A stretch of DNA of 64,000 nt from Phlyctochytrium arcticum (taxonomy: Eukaryota > Chytridiomycota > Chytridiomycetes > Chytridiales > Chytridiaceae), in contig JAHLKI010000001.1 of the NCBI GenBank assembly GCA_025602905.1, positions 434,001 to 498,000 of the forward strand, written 5' to 3'. This document shows, in pieces, positions 21,963 to 33,547 of the stretch (positions are counted from its first letter, which is position 1; each line of letters begins with the position of its first letter). The translations under genes and the position numbers were made by a program. The notes below the pieces were generated by a model, which was not told the origin of the DNA, searched no databases, and saw nothing but the letters and a program-made list of their open reading frames with translations.

Positions 21963-24900
21963 ATGGATCAGACAAAGCTTTTTCTGTTGGATATCTTGTC
22001 AAATGCTCCTCCAAATACAAGGCCTGCTTCTGCCTGCTCATCACAACCTGATCCGAGTTACCCATTGCGCCTTGCTCATAACGTATGTGAAACCATGCGA
22101 CAACTGTGCACACCAAATGTGCATGGGTAAGTAGCATTTCGTTAAAACAAAATAGCTGCAGTTTCTATAACGCTCCTGTCAGTCAACAGTTTTTGGATGC
22201 CCACACGTACTTGACATTATTTGGAGCACAATTGGCTGCCGTACTCTCTAATCCAGTGTTGGTGGGTCATAACCAGCGGAAGGCGGTGGAGCGACGAATA
22301 TGGCAAGATGTGTATGTCCAAAGTCTCTTGAAGCTCGCCATACCTTGCTATTGCCCTAACATACCTGAATTGCCGCTGACAGTACCAACTTTCTGACAAC
22401 ATCATTGGGCATTCCACCAAATAGTCAAATACGATTGGCAAAACCCCAGAACAGTGCTATTGGAGGAATTGCGAAAGGTCAGGAATGACTTTTTTTAGAT
22501 ACACAAGCGATTCGACTGAAATCCCTCTCAATAGCGCTACATTACGCACTACAAAACGTTCAGCAACGCGGACAGAATGTGACTCCTGTCATATACCATG
22601 CCGATGACATTCGGGCAGAAGCAGTTGAACTCGAGCTGCTTCAGCAGTGGCCAGATATAGGTGCTAGGCTGGGCTTTTCTGGGGCGCGACTGAGAAGAGG
22701 TGTGTGACTTCTGTAATGACAAACTGGGATTTGGATATGTCTAACCGTGAGACTAGTTCCCAGCTTGGATGGCGGGGAGGCGATGGACTTGATGTCACTT
22801 GATACCATGGTACGAGAAGATCAAGCCGCTGGGAAACTTCCTTTGTTTATCATCAGCCGGGCTGGTGAGTGATGAAATTTTTGGGACAGATGAGCGCGAG
22901 GGACCTGACGGTGGATTGTCTTAAGGTACACCGGTTACTGGTGAAATAGACAGTCTTCCTGGATTACAAAGTCTGTGTGAGAAGTCTCATTTATGGCTGC
23001 ATGTTGAAGGGTGAGGAAATAAGCGGGTCATCGTGATTGAGGAAAAAATCTCATGAAACTTCCTCTTAGCCCTGCCCTGACCAACCTACTGTCTCCGAAA
23101 CTTCGGAACCAGCTATCTCTTATTAAGTCTGCGCATTCTTTCAGTGTAGAGCTGGCGGAATGTCTAGGCGTCATACCCCTCCCTGCCGTGGTACGTTTTG
23201 TGTCAGTCACTTCTCAAAAGCGTCCTAACTCGTATTCCAGGTTGTCATTCGCCACGACATTAATCTCAATATCCAGCATACAGATTTTGCAATCACTCGC
23301 GAAGCCCTCGATAAGGCCGAGCAGCAACTCCGACATTCTGCCTACCCTGTGCGCACGCAACAAGTTAATGACCGTCTACTTGTTACATATGATCCCCATG
23401 TTCCTCAAGATCCGGTTGCACATTTGGACGACGATGAGGGAAGCTCACCGGTTGGCCTAACTGAAACCATTCAGTACTGGTTAGCTATCCAAAAGATTGA
23501 TTATTCGGTAGTTGAGGCGCATGTATTGGGTGTTCGTGACCTGGTAGGCAGACACCATTTATTGCTTTCGGTCGATGTCCTTGGGATGCCAACCCAATTG
23601 TAGGTCCGAGAATTCGCCACGTCCATTAACGCCTCCCCCGATCTCCAAACCTTTTCGGCACCGGACAACCTATCCCCTTACGTCCTATTCCGCGCAGGCC
23701 GGACCGTTTCACGCGACGGCTCACTTTCGTTTGATGAGCTTGACACACGTATGGAATTGGAGAAGCGGTTTACTGAGCATGTAAGGTGCAGCCGCTTCGT
23801 CGCCCAACATGAAAATTGACTTGAGGTACAGATGTTCGCCACGTTTCCGAAGGAATACCAGAAGGTTTTGGACCTGGATTTCGTTTGTGTATCCGGGGCT
23901 TACTTTATTCGGTATCGGCCATCATTTGCCCGTACGTGTAGCGTTGGCTCGATGGATTGAGCATTCAAGGCGAAGAGTTTTATTTTTAACGCACGATTCT
24001 TTAGCATCCGATGTGCGTACCCAGTCCCACACTATTCGTTACGCAGTGCAGCACCTCACCCACACCGTATCCTGTCTCATCTCAACCCACACCCAACGCG
24101 AGACCTTTCAATCTCTCCTCTCCAACCGCCGCGAACTCGTCTACATCCCCCGCGACCAAATCTTGTCATCCGACCACGCCGGTGACGATATTTGGGCCGG
24201 TATGGGGGCGGTCCGGTACACGCCTTTGTATATTGACCCATTTGCGGAGTCCATTGCCCCCGAGGTTGTTGAGAATTTGGATGAATTGAATCACGCTCTG
24301 GCGGACGAGCTGGTCTATGGGGTTGAGAGGGATGAGGGGTGGTTGTTTAGATCGTGCCAGGTGGATCCGGAGGTACTGCCCGGTGCATTGGAACTTGGGA
24401 ATGGAGCATGTCTGAGGGTTGGGATCGTGAGTATCCTTTTTATCGATCCTTGGTCCGGTAGTTTATTTAATGAGATTGTTGCAGGGCTCACAACCACATA
24501 GTCACGAATCTTTGAATGTCTTGATTGACCGAATCGTCAAGGTCGGTCAGAAATTGGAACGAAACCCTGAGGTAATGGCAACACCCTTCTCTTTGGTCAT
24601 CTCTATTCACCTTTTCTTCCACAATCCAGTTTGTAGCTCAGATCGCCGACGTCATCCGCCGCGGAATTGAGGAAGCCGAACGACAGCTGCAAACCGAGTC
24701 GTTTGAAGAGGTAAGGATCCACCTTGTACAAAACCTGCCCCCTGCTTGGTACTAATTTGGGACATAGCAACCGAGTATACTTCGTATGTTACCGATTGTT
24801 GGCTCAGTGCTGAGTTGGTGGAGACCAGAAGTTCCACGGAATCGCGTGCCGGTGGCTAAAAGCTTCTCAATTGCAACTGGTAAGCGCTTGCTGCAATTTT

Positions 24901-25818
24901 GTAATTTGTGGTAGGAGAGAACACGTATATTCATCTGGCTTCCTCGGACAGGATTCACGACTATCCCAATAGGCGGCCCGGGTACGCCACGGGGTAGTTT
25001 CAGTATTGCTCGACAGGACTCTAATATATCTGATCCTGGTCTGGGGGGTATGCTACAACACCCCATTCCTACAACTACAATTAGTGGGAGTAAAACAAGT
25101 AGTCCGGCCACCAGTCCAGCGAAAACGGACCCAGTACGGATTATCGACACTGTTCAGGAAGTATCTGAAAGTACGAGTGATGCTGTAGTTCGGGACGAAC
25201 AGATCCATGCAGAGGCTGTTGACCCGGGTGTTTTGTTTCCGGAGGCGACTCAGCACGGAAATGTGTCACCGGTTGTTATACCCCCTACGACCAAAAGTCC
25301 TATTCCAGCTGAACCTACATCGACCGAGATCCCCAAACCCTCCCCAACAACAACATCACCAACACCCAACCCTGACCACGCCGTGACCCTTCCACCACCG
25401 ACCCCTCCAAAAGACCTAACCACCATCTTATCACTCCTCATCAGCGAGATGGGTCCTGTAGCCACCCCCGACTCTATCCGTGATTTAGCTCAAACCCGCT
25501 ACCCAGAGCTGGACACATCCTCCTCCTCTGATTTTAGCACTACCCTCTCCGCCCTCCTCGACGAACACGCACCAACCGACGCCGAGATTGAGCAAGCGGT
25601 CCGCGAAATACTGCACGCGCATCGTACGTTTTCATGAAAATATTTCTATAACCACAAAAAAAAACTAAATCCTTGATACAGGCTCAAACCTCTCGGAACT
25701 CAATAACCGCAAAGTCCGGCAACTGTTGCAGGACAAGTTCAAGAAGGATCTTAAAGATCGCGTGGGCGCTATCCGCGAATTTATCGATCGGGTATTGGAG
25801 GAAGAGGTGGCGACTTGA
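21963..25818 (+). CDS. PDXDC1: PDXDC1-like PLP-decarboxylase-fold protein with C-terminal DEK_C-like domain
   Basis: A gene of a dozen or more exons starting ATG 21963 (MDQTKLFLLDIL). The second exon begins after TCAG at about 22182 (QQFLDAHTYLTLFG). Group II decarboxylase-fold landmarks follow in PDXDC1 order: KLPLFIISRAG then TPVTGEIDSLPGLQSLC, and SHLWLHVEG. Further on come HAGDDIWAGMGAVRYTPL, VIRRGIEEAERQLQ and RMLPIVGSVLSWW, all close to the vertebrate PDXDC1 C-terminal half. I do not see the canonical PLP-lysine motif, so enzyme activity is unproven, as in the family generally. The end (about 25430-25818) is a Pro/Thr-rich linker and then SELNNRKVRQLLQDKF and DLKDRVGAIREFIDRVL, a DEK_C-like helical domain not known to me in animal PDXDC1. 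Stop at 25816-25818. Confidence 0.8.
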
Positions 25819-26189
25819 ATATATTGATTTTTTGTTGTTGGGTTTTTGAAGTTCCTGTATCGGAGATGTTTTTGTTTGTTGTGACCTCTTTAATTTGATA
25901 TTTTTGTGTATGATTCTTAATTTGATAGTGATTTACTCTTTCCCGCCTTCTGAAATCGCACTCCTATATCAAAATTACCCATACGGGACCTTATTCAAAT
26001 ACCAGTCGCTTTCGCTTTCCGTTCTTGTTGCTCGAATGCTTGCCAATATGATTGAAGTTACAGAAAAAAACTGTTTTCAACAAAATTTTAGCTCGCCAAA
26101 TAACACATATTCGATATCTACGCACTTTCCGTGGTTCAGAGTTCAACTTTTGTTGGAGGAATATCGTGCCCTTCATATAGCTGGTTGTC

Positions 26190-26560
26190 GTCTTCATAAT
26201 GGGCGGGCCGGACGCAGCTGCGCCGACAATAGGACCCGTTTTTGAACTTTTGGGGCTTTTCCCACGTGGCTTAGCAGGCCGCGAAGCCGCCGAATTTATG
26301 GAATTGCGGTTACCCCAGACACACTTTTTCCGGGCCGTTTCACTGTTCAAAGATACCTCACCGTCTGTCTACTTTGGACAAATCGGCGAAAGCACCGGCC
26401 AATACAGCTGATCTAGGCCAGGATGCGCAGAACACCCACGTCTCGGATCTTTAGATTTGGGCAACAGCCAGCAGCACAAATAATGCGGTCCAGTGTCGGA
26501 GAAAGGATGTCTCAACTAGCCATTCCTACCGCACTATGGTTTTCAACACATCCTCGCTGA
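26190..26560 (+). repeat. Dispersed repeat, copy 1 (inverted partner at 40.6-40.9 kb)
   Basis: Shared blocks, in order: CCCGTTTTTGAAC with CTTTTCCCACGTGGCTTAG, TTCCGGGCCGTTTCACTGTTC, GGATGCGCAGAACACCCAC and CTCGGATCTTTAGATTTGGG. All occur in the same order on the opposite strand at 40.6-40.9 kb. Identity is patchy with indels, so the copies are old. The repeat's class is unknown. Confidence 0.7.
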
Positions 26561-26802
26561 GGGTTGCTTCCATTTACCACATCTGGAAAATCAATAACGC
26601 GTATTGGTCCAGGCGTTTTCTTGGTAAAAGTTTCGTAATACAAAAGGAGGGAGGACCTAAAAATTCTTTGAACATCAACCAACTTTCAAGGGATTGCTAA
26701 TTTTGACATCCCCAAAGTTAACTCTTGTCAACAATTGGGAATGGGTTTCTCTAATACAAAAAAATCTTCAAGTTATTCAAAAACCCTAAGCTAACCCCAA
26801 AC

Positions 26803-26842
26803 CGCAGAGTGGGCGCGCTGGGGAGATTGCGCCCACTCTGCG
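26803..26842. terminator. 14-bp perfect hairpin just past the Crinkler-type stop
   Basis: CGCAGAGTGGGCGC (26803-26816) and its exact complement (26829-26842) flank a 12-base loop. It lies 26-65 bp beyond the stop of the minus-strand gene. It could affect RNA 3'-end formation, or be the scar or end of a small element; eukaryotic terminators are not normally hairpins. The feature type is a guess. Confidence 0.3.
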
Positions 26843-26867
26843 CTGGTCCAAACTCCAGATCAGTAGC

Positions 26868-28157
26868 TTACGGCTCGAAAATACATTTATACAACGCAGC
26901 AATATGAGGATGTGCTCTGGAAGCGTCTTGAAGTCTCCCTTGTGCCCACATGCGCCTGGCTGGTTCTCTTTTCATTCGCGCAACTATATTCAGGGCGGTT
27001 GGAGATGCAAAGTCATTGCCCGGATATGGATCTGTATACGGAGGAGTAGATGTAATGTGAATCAAGCGATGAATAACCTTTGATTTTTCCGTTGTTGTAG
27101 TGTTCAAGCCTATTCTCATGATAATGTCCTCCATTTCACAGTCGGTACATGCTGCTTCGAGCATCTTTGTCGGATCTTGTTCCGTGTCTTCCAATACGTA
27201 ACGAGGGATTCCCCCAAGAATTTCGAAACGGTCACGCCACTCATTTGCGTTCGGAAAGAACGGCGCAATCACTTGCAGTTCAGTCTCGGTCCATGTGGGC
27301 ATGTAAAACTTTCGAGGCACAGGAGGTTTTTTGAAATCGTTCACCATTGCTCGTCGTGGGGAGGTGAAGACGATGCAATTGCAATATGGAAAGGGAAAAG
27401 CACCAAGATCGTGCTCCTCCTTCATCTTGGCATCAAATAGAATCCACAGATCGGTATTCCAGAAGGAAAAATAAGTAGTTGGGGGAAGATCGCTCTCTAA
27501 GCAATCAAATACTCCGCCTCGACCATCGTAGTAGATTGTGTGAGGATGATAAATGACGAGAACACGCTTCCCTTCCTTGACCAATTTCCACAAGAGGTAA
27601 ATGAGGAAGAGCGACTTGCCAATGCCTGGGGTACCAGTGACGATTGCTTTCTTGATGCCAGGCTCGATGAGTGTTGATGCAATCGTTTGATAGCATTCGC
27701 GGATGTACAGTCTATTCAAAGAGGTAGACGGAATATCTGTTTCGAACGAAATCCACCCATCACTTTCAGCAGCCTCGCAAATTGTGTTAAAGAATGGGGT
27801 TTCGCAACGTGGGTAAGGCTCGGTTTGGGGAGGCTGGATTGTTGTCGGCTGAACTCGCTCCGGCACCACAATCAGCAGCGGGTCCGCGCTCGTCGTTTTG
27901 GCAAGCGTTTGCACTTCGGTACCCGGGTCTATCCCTGTCAGAGTCTTGTTTGCGGCAATATCGGTGTCAAGTGCTGCCTTATTAGCGTAGACGCGGAGAC
28001 GGTTTAGCGGTACTCCTTGGAGAAGCGGTTCCAACTTGCCCCTCACCGCATCTCGCAAGTCGTCCACATCCTGAATCTCTGCAGTGAGACGAATCGACGA
28101 AGGACCACCCAGTTCTTTGCCCTCCGCATTGACCAACTGAAACCAGATTCGATCCAT
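26868..28157 (-). CDS. Crinkler (CRN)-type protein with P-loop NTPase domain, C-terminus apparently truncated
   Basis: I place the start at ATG 28157 (MDRIWFQLVNAEGKE), giving 429 aa. Upstream in-frame codons to 28454 read as low-complexity leader (LQSSLCSLLQSS). Residues 1-95 resemble the ubiquitin-like CRN N-terminus: a short beta-rich segment, then VDDLRDAVRGKLEPLL and LRVYANK. An RHS/CRN-type NTPase follows with Walker A GTPGIGKS in IVTGTPGIGKSLFLIYLLW and a Walker-B-like LWILFDA. Family members usually continue after a GxLFE-like turn into a nuclease-like domain; here the chain stops at CIFEP. CRN proteins are intracellular effectors or NTPase-nuclease conflict proteins in oomycetes, chytrids and other eukaryotes. 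Its role here is unknown. It has no intron and lies in repeat-rich DNA. Confidence 0.75.
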   Translation of the reverse strand: MDRIWFQLVNAEGKELGGPSSIRLTAEIQDVDDLRDAVRGKLEPLLQGVPLNRLRVYANKAALDTDIAANKTLTGIDPGTEVQTLAKTTSADPLLIVVPERVQPTTIQPPQTEPYPRCETPFFNTICEAAESDGWISFETDIPSTSLNRLYIRECYQTIASTLIEPGIKKAIVTGTPGIGKSLFLIYLLWKLVKEGKRVLVIYHPHTIYYDGRGGVFDCLESDLPPTTYFSFWNTDLWILFDAKMKEEHDLGAFPFPYCNCIVFTSPRRAMVNDFKKPPVPRKFYMPTWTETELQVIAPFFPNANEWRDRFEILGGIPRYVLEDTEQDPTKMLEAACTDCEMEDIIMRIGLNTTTTEKSKVIHRLIHITSTPPYTDPYPGNDFASPTALNIVARMKREPARRMWAQGRLQDASRAHPHIAALYKCIFEP

Positions 28158-28733
28158 GGTGAGGCTGGTCATTGCTGCAAAGTATGTACTGTTGATTGAT
28201 TGTCCGGTGTGTCGGTCCGTCATGAGAGAACTCTGGAGAAGAGAACAGAGAGAACTTTGAAGAGAACTGCATGCAGGCCTGCAGGTGGCTGGCACACTGA
28301 TGTGTGGCATAGTTTTCTTATTCGGAGTCATTCCAGTCATTCCAGATAACAAAACTATGCCCCTTCTACCGCCCTGTGTGAATGTGGGTGCTCCGCAGTG
28401 GCACAGCCAGGCTTTGTTCCTCCTGACCTGAATCATCATATCACAAGCAAGCATCGTCTATAGCTGCGCCCTCTCGGCAGCATACCCAAATCCTAAAGAT
28501 TGGCCGCCCCCGCTTGTCGTTTGATCGGGGTTCGTACAAGATGAACAGAATCATACCAACGGACGAAATTATTAAAGCAAGATCGATGTTTCATTGTTTC
28601 TCATCAGCAAGGGATCGTACTAATTGCCGGAAGTACATTTCTTTCATGTTACACACGGATATGCAGCTTATATATGCCATCACTATACCTCAACCAGTCG
28701 CCACAACTGTCACGCAAGGAATTGTCCCGGGGG

Positions 28734-29638
28734 CCAAATTGAGTCTGGGCAAAATTCTGTCTCTTAAAATTGAGAAATGTCAAACCTCGGACTTTTTGAT
28801 ATTCCTGGGGAATTTTTTGTCCCATGTTTCAGTGTGGACATATATTTGACTGGATGATTATCCCGGGCATATAACGAATGATATTGATGAAACGACGCAT
28901 ACACATAACGCTGACTAAAGAAGAAAGCACCTGTAATAAAGTGGTTAATGTTCCCGGGAACATTTAAGACCACTTCAACATACTTCAACATACAGACCTG
29001 TTTGGATACCACTTTGCGTTCATCCCAAGGCCGTACCTGTTACAAAGTGGTTCATGTTCCCGGGAATATTAAACACCACTTCAACATACAGACCTTTCAG
29101 ATACCAGCGCCCAAGCATTTGAACTATAAGCAGAGTGTCTGCTATTCAATTTGATGGCCGGTGGGAATTTTAAAACAAAAAGCATTTACTAAATATTCCC
29201 GGGGAACATTGAGAACATGATGCGATTACTCACATTGCTGGAGAGGGGAAAGTTCATGCAGGGCGGTGTGGCTCGATGCCAACCATCAACAATGCGATAC
29301 TGGGGCCATTTCTGTGTGACGGTTGTGGGAGGATTCTGCTCCATGACTGTCAAAGGTTCTTGCCTTACAAACGTACGGCAAAACGGTGTGGCGAAATCAC
29401 GAATGTTCTTAACACCACCTGCTTCAGTTTTCAGATATTGCAGAGTTGTGGAAAGTCATGGGCTACGTAAACAGATTCGCATTCATGTGGCACTTTACAC
29501 CAGCTTGCCCTTACGATACTTTTAGTCCGCATGGGAATATTGGACAAAACTCTTCACGGTTCGTATATCAAATATACAAGTCTGATTTCTGACATTTCTC
29601 AATTTTTTAAAATCAAAATTTGCCCAAACTCAATTTGG
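28734..29638. mobile_element. About 905-bp non-autonomous TIR element
   Basis: The 49-bp ends match in inverted orientation with a few mismatches: CCAAATTGAGTCTGGGCAAA at 28734 and the complement of CCAAATTGAGTTTGGGCAAA at 29638, both continuing to TTGAGAAATGTCA. Inside, a roughly 104-bp unit is tandemly repeated (AAAGTGGTTAATGTTCCCGG near 28938, AAAGTGGTTCATGTTCCCGG near 29042). The palindrome TTCCCGGGAA recurs several times. No transposase and no clear target duplication are seen. Confidence 0.65.
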
Positions 29639-32600
29639 TGACCACCACATGTTGGATTCAAGCATCCATCTCCCCTTTACTGGACAGTATTTCCTCCCAC
29701 GACCCCAGGCGACAATAGTAGCTTACTGCTGGCTACACCAGCGACCTAAAAAGTACCAGCAACCGAAGCGCTCATAAAGCAACAGATATGGCAAATTCTG
29801 AAGCGAACTTTGGGCTTTGTCCCAATATTCTCCCGGCACAGATCACTGGAATGATGCATTCATATTTACGGAAGAAATTGTTTTCTTTGGCGGTATGGAG
29901 CAGGCTTTGAACATACGGATAACGTTCTTAAGCTACCATCACAAAGTTTCTGTCATTCAGCATTGCTCGGAAATAGTATCAAGGTAAGACAAGTATACGC
30001 TTTTTCTCTACACACCATTTCTTTAGATTTTGCAAAACTTGGAATAACGTCCGTTGTTGCGGGTTGGCCTTTTATTCACGAGCTAGCTGGAGGAATCTAC
30101 CTCTTGGGCAACTTTTACCCACAGGAGATGTGACGAGTTTTCTTGCAAAAAATCAGATGGGATGTTGGATGTGACTGCGCTGGACCAAGATTATTCTAGG
30201 GGTCGATGGGGTAGAAGACTTTTTATTTTTGGATATGGTCGGTTGTGCAGGCTGAGACTTTGACACAGATCAAATTTGGAGTCGGAGGATACACTGGCCA
30301 TTTTCAGGGTTCTGCAGACTTTTTTTTTCGAACGGCAGGTCCATAGAAGATATCGTGCGGTTCACATTTCATCAGGCAGATGTTGGAGCATTCATGCGCA
30401 GGAACAAGGTCATTTAGGGAATAGAATATACGGCCCTTTTTTCTCACTATTCAATCGTTACAAACGGAACCATAAAATGCATACTTTGAATGTGAAGAGG
30501 ATGGACTCTTGTGGGATTTTATGAATATTTGATGGAGATAAGTTTTTTGAGAGAGAGCGGTTTTATAGATTTGTTTTTCGCTTCTTAGGGCAATCGGAAA
30601 GTTGCGGGTGACAAAGAACGTAGGGGTTTCGCAAAAACGTCTGGGAAACGATACTTTTTTTTTTTTGCGTTGCGTCAATGAAGGGAATAAGGAACCAGCA
30701 TTATCACGCCTAGCACTTTTTTTTATGAGGTGACCAGACGAAAATTAAGCGTCCATCAAAATATTTTGGGGAGCAAGCGAATTCCCACGACGATATGCGC
30801 AGCAGCAGCGTAACCATTTCAAAGCACATACACACATAGCGTTTGGCCCGAATAAAACTCTTTTGTTTTTTTTGGATGCTTTAGCGGGCGGAATGGATTC
30901 AGAAAGTTGGGTGACGGTTTGCCAACAACAGAGGATAAACCGCCTTTACATGCTTCTCAACAGGATTGCGATGAAATGGGAGAGAGAGAGAGAGAGAGAT
31001 GTGGCTAGTATCATCGTAAATTTGGACAGCCCGCCTCTCTATGATTCTTGTACTGCGCAGGGCGGACCTCTATACTGTGAGAACAATCAGAGGGTTTTCT
31101 TTTGCAGAGAGTATCTTATTATTATTATTATTATGGCAACTCTTTTGCATCTGTGATTTTTAACAACACCTTGTTTCTCCAACCAACCCACCAAAACATG
31201 AAAAATGAATGTTGGGTCCTTGCTCCTTTTTGACCCCGAAAAATGCCAGCAAGCAAGCAAGCACCATTTGAATGGAAAAAAAACCCGTAAACACCCAACA
31301 AAAAAACCCCATGCTTGAGTTGGTTAAAAACAAATGGTGAGAATAAACAACAAACAAGAAGAAAAGGGGGAGGCTCAGTTGTCAGCTGAATGGTTCTTGA
31401 AATGTACACTGTGTGCAATCATCAGAATCATCAGGCCGAGTGATGATGAGATTGGTTACGGTAAGATGGCACATTCTTGGATGGGCTTGGGCTTGGATGG
31501 CTAATTATCATAATCTTTGGGTATAATGGTATCCATACAAAATACTCATCTGATGAGAAAGCCATTGCGCACGATGATTGATTTCCGCTGATGTGATTCC
31601 GCAATCTCCGACTGCGCCACTAGCACTGCGCCGCTCGCCCTGCACCCGCCGCACCAGGAAACGTAAGCGCGCGCGCTCCCAAAACTCAAACCCCCAAAAC
31701 AAACACGTCTCATAGAATTTTGTTGGGGGTGAGAGAAAGAACAAGAACATCAACAACGCGAAGCACAAATCCATAAATATCTACTCGTCAGTGTGTTGAT
31801 GGTTGGTTCGCATGAACGGGAATGGCATCCACGGGGGGGGGGTTATGAAACAGGGTGTTTACTTTCTTTTTGATTGCTTGAATGTTCAAACGAAATATAT
31901 ATAAATGGTCTTGCCTGGGAAAGCCTTTGTCTGAAAGTGCAATTGGGCGTTGGGGGGGTCGGGGTCTATCTACTCAAGCATATATACTCGAGTATACTCT
32001 ACTTTCCGCAAGTCTTGGCTTCTGGCTTTTGGCTCGATCATCCCGTAATCTCCGCGCCCAATCACCCGACACGGGGCTCAAACCTGCGCAGCCATTGCCC
32101 CCCAGCAACAGAGGAACGCGCCGCCGCCAGTCTAAACCAACCAACCAGCTTGCGCCAAGTCTCCCTCGTCTGTCTCCTTACGGCCGTTTTCGTGATCGCC
32201 TCATATCCCTCATATAACCTCACAAACACACAAAAGCCCCGCTGCTGGAAACAATCCTCCGTGCGGTTGACCCGACTTAGGACTGACTTGACTTGCTGCT
32301 GCCACTGACTGACGGGCGTTTCCATCGCTACCGCCAACGGATTCACGGAAGGAACACTTCCCATCACTTGTTCATCCGCATAACAACAGCCACCGCCCGC
32401 GGAAAGCACAGCAGAAGAGACTCACCAACAGCCTCGTATTCATTCGCACCATCTCTCTCTCTGCATTCCCCCCCCCCCAACTTGACTCGGACTTCCGACC
32501 TGCAACAACCTCGGGCATTGCGGAACTTGCACTTGACAACGACACTCCCAGAATCTCGTTTAAAACCACCGCTCGCTCTCTCTGCTCACATCTCGTTTGC

Positions 32601-33547
32601 CAACCAACAAAGAAAAGACTGTGAGCGCAAAGTATACTCGTATCCGGATACATACACGGCCGCCCTTGACTTGGTGAGTATTCCCTATCATCCCCCTTGA
32701 CATTTGACGGACGTGCTGCATTACGGAGGTGTGGACGTACGAGAGAGCCTGCTGACGTGAGTCATGCGGCTCGCCGGGCTAGGGCTGGCGGATCTTGTCG
32801 CGCAAAAGAAGGATTTGGAATCTGTCCCAATTCCAAACGATTATTTCCAAGCACCATAAAACCAGAAACTGACCCTCTTTTTTTTATTTCCATTGCATTC
32901 TTTTTGAACAGAGGCCAGCGCTGTACATATCCCCCCCCCTCCTACTCCCCAGCAGCCAGCCATCCTCACTCTTTCGCCAACCAGATCTCGACCAACAAAC
33001 ATCTTGCTTTAAATATTAGTAGATTGGCGGCAATACCCCCAAAGCACACTTCTCCAACACATACCTAATCCAACACACACACACACACAACACACACATA
33101 CCATTTTATTTTCCTGTTTTTCCCAAGATGGCTTTCTCTTACTAAATGGCAGCCCTTCCCACCGGAAGCGCATCTCACCTCCCAAGCTATGTAATTGGTC
33201 GTTCAAGGATTTCATCTTTGCTTCGTGCCAGGTAAGAGTATTTTTGACTTGTGGTTGGTGCTGGTCGGGAAAAGCTCACCTTTTCCTATTAGTGGGCTCG
33301 TCCCGCCTCTTGTTTCGTCGTCGTCGTCGTCTTCAACATCATCTTCATCATCAACTTTAGTCAGGTCTCGGTTACCACCACCACCACCACCACCACTCAA
33401 CACTAGAACATCCCATACACCTACTACCACATACCAAACACGTCCATTGTTCATACCTTGTTTATCCCCCTCTGCATCTCCATCTTCACCAGTACCAGTA
33501 CCACCCGTACCACTAGTCGTAGTACCACCAAGATCCTCAGCCATAAC
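29639..33547. other. Long non-coding stretch and leader of the kinase gene
   Basis: No convincing gene in about 3.9 kb. Simple repeats include GA at about 30979-30999, TTA at 31117-31134, CA at about 33075-33100 and ACC at about 33376-33396, plus homopolymer runs of T, G and C. From about 31890 (TATATATAAATGG, TATA-like) to 33547 the composition becomes C/A/T-rich, typical of a fungal transcribed leader. Donor-like GTGAGTATT (32673) and GTAAGAGTA (33231) suggest leader introns for the kinase. Confidence 0.45.

Larger units (their letters stand above)
25819..26867. other. Intergenic, repeat-containing, about 1 kb
   Basis: This region lies between the 3' ends of the PDXDC1-like and Crinkler-type genes. 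It is AT-rich to about 26150, followed by a dispersed repeat (26190-26560) and a strong hairpin (26803-26842), annotated separately. No gene is seen. Confidence 0.5.

Noticed and set aside
32040..32140. Box-B-like GGTTTGAGCCCC on the minus strand suggesting a tRNA gene
   Set aside because: The flanking bases do not form a T stem or acceptor stem, and no anticodon arm is in place.
32697..33547. Open frames in the kinase leader
   Set aside because: They are low-complexity and interrupted, lie in C/A/T-rich leader sequence, and have no homology or good start context.
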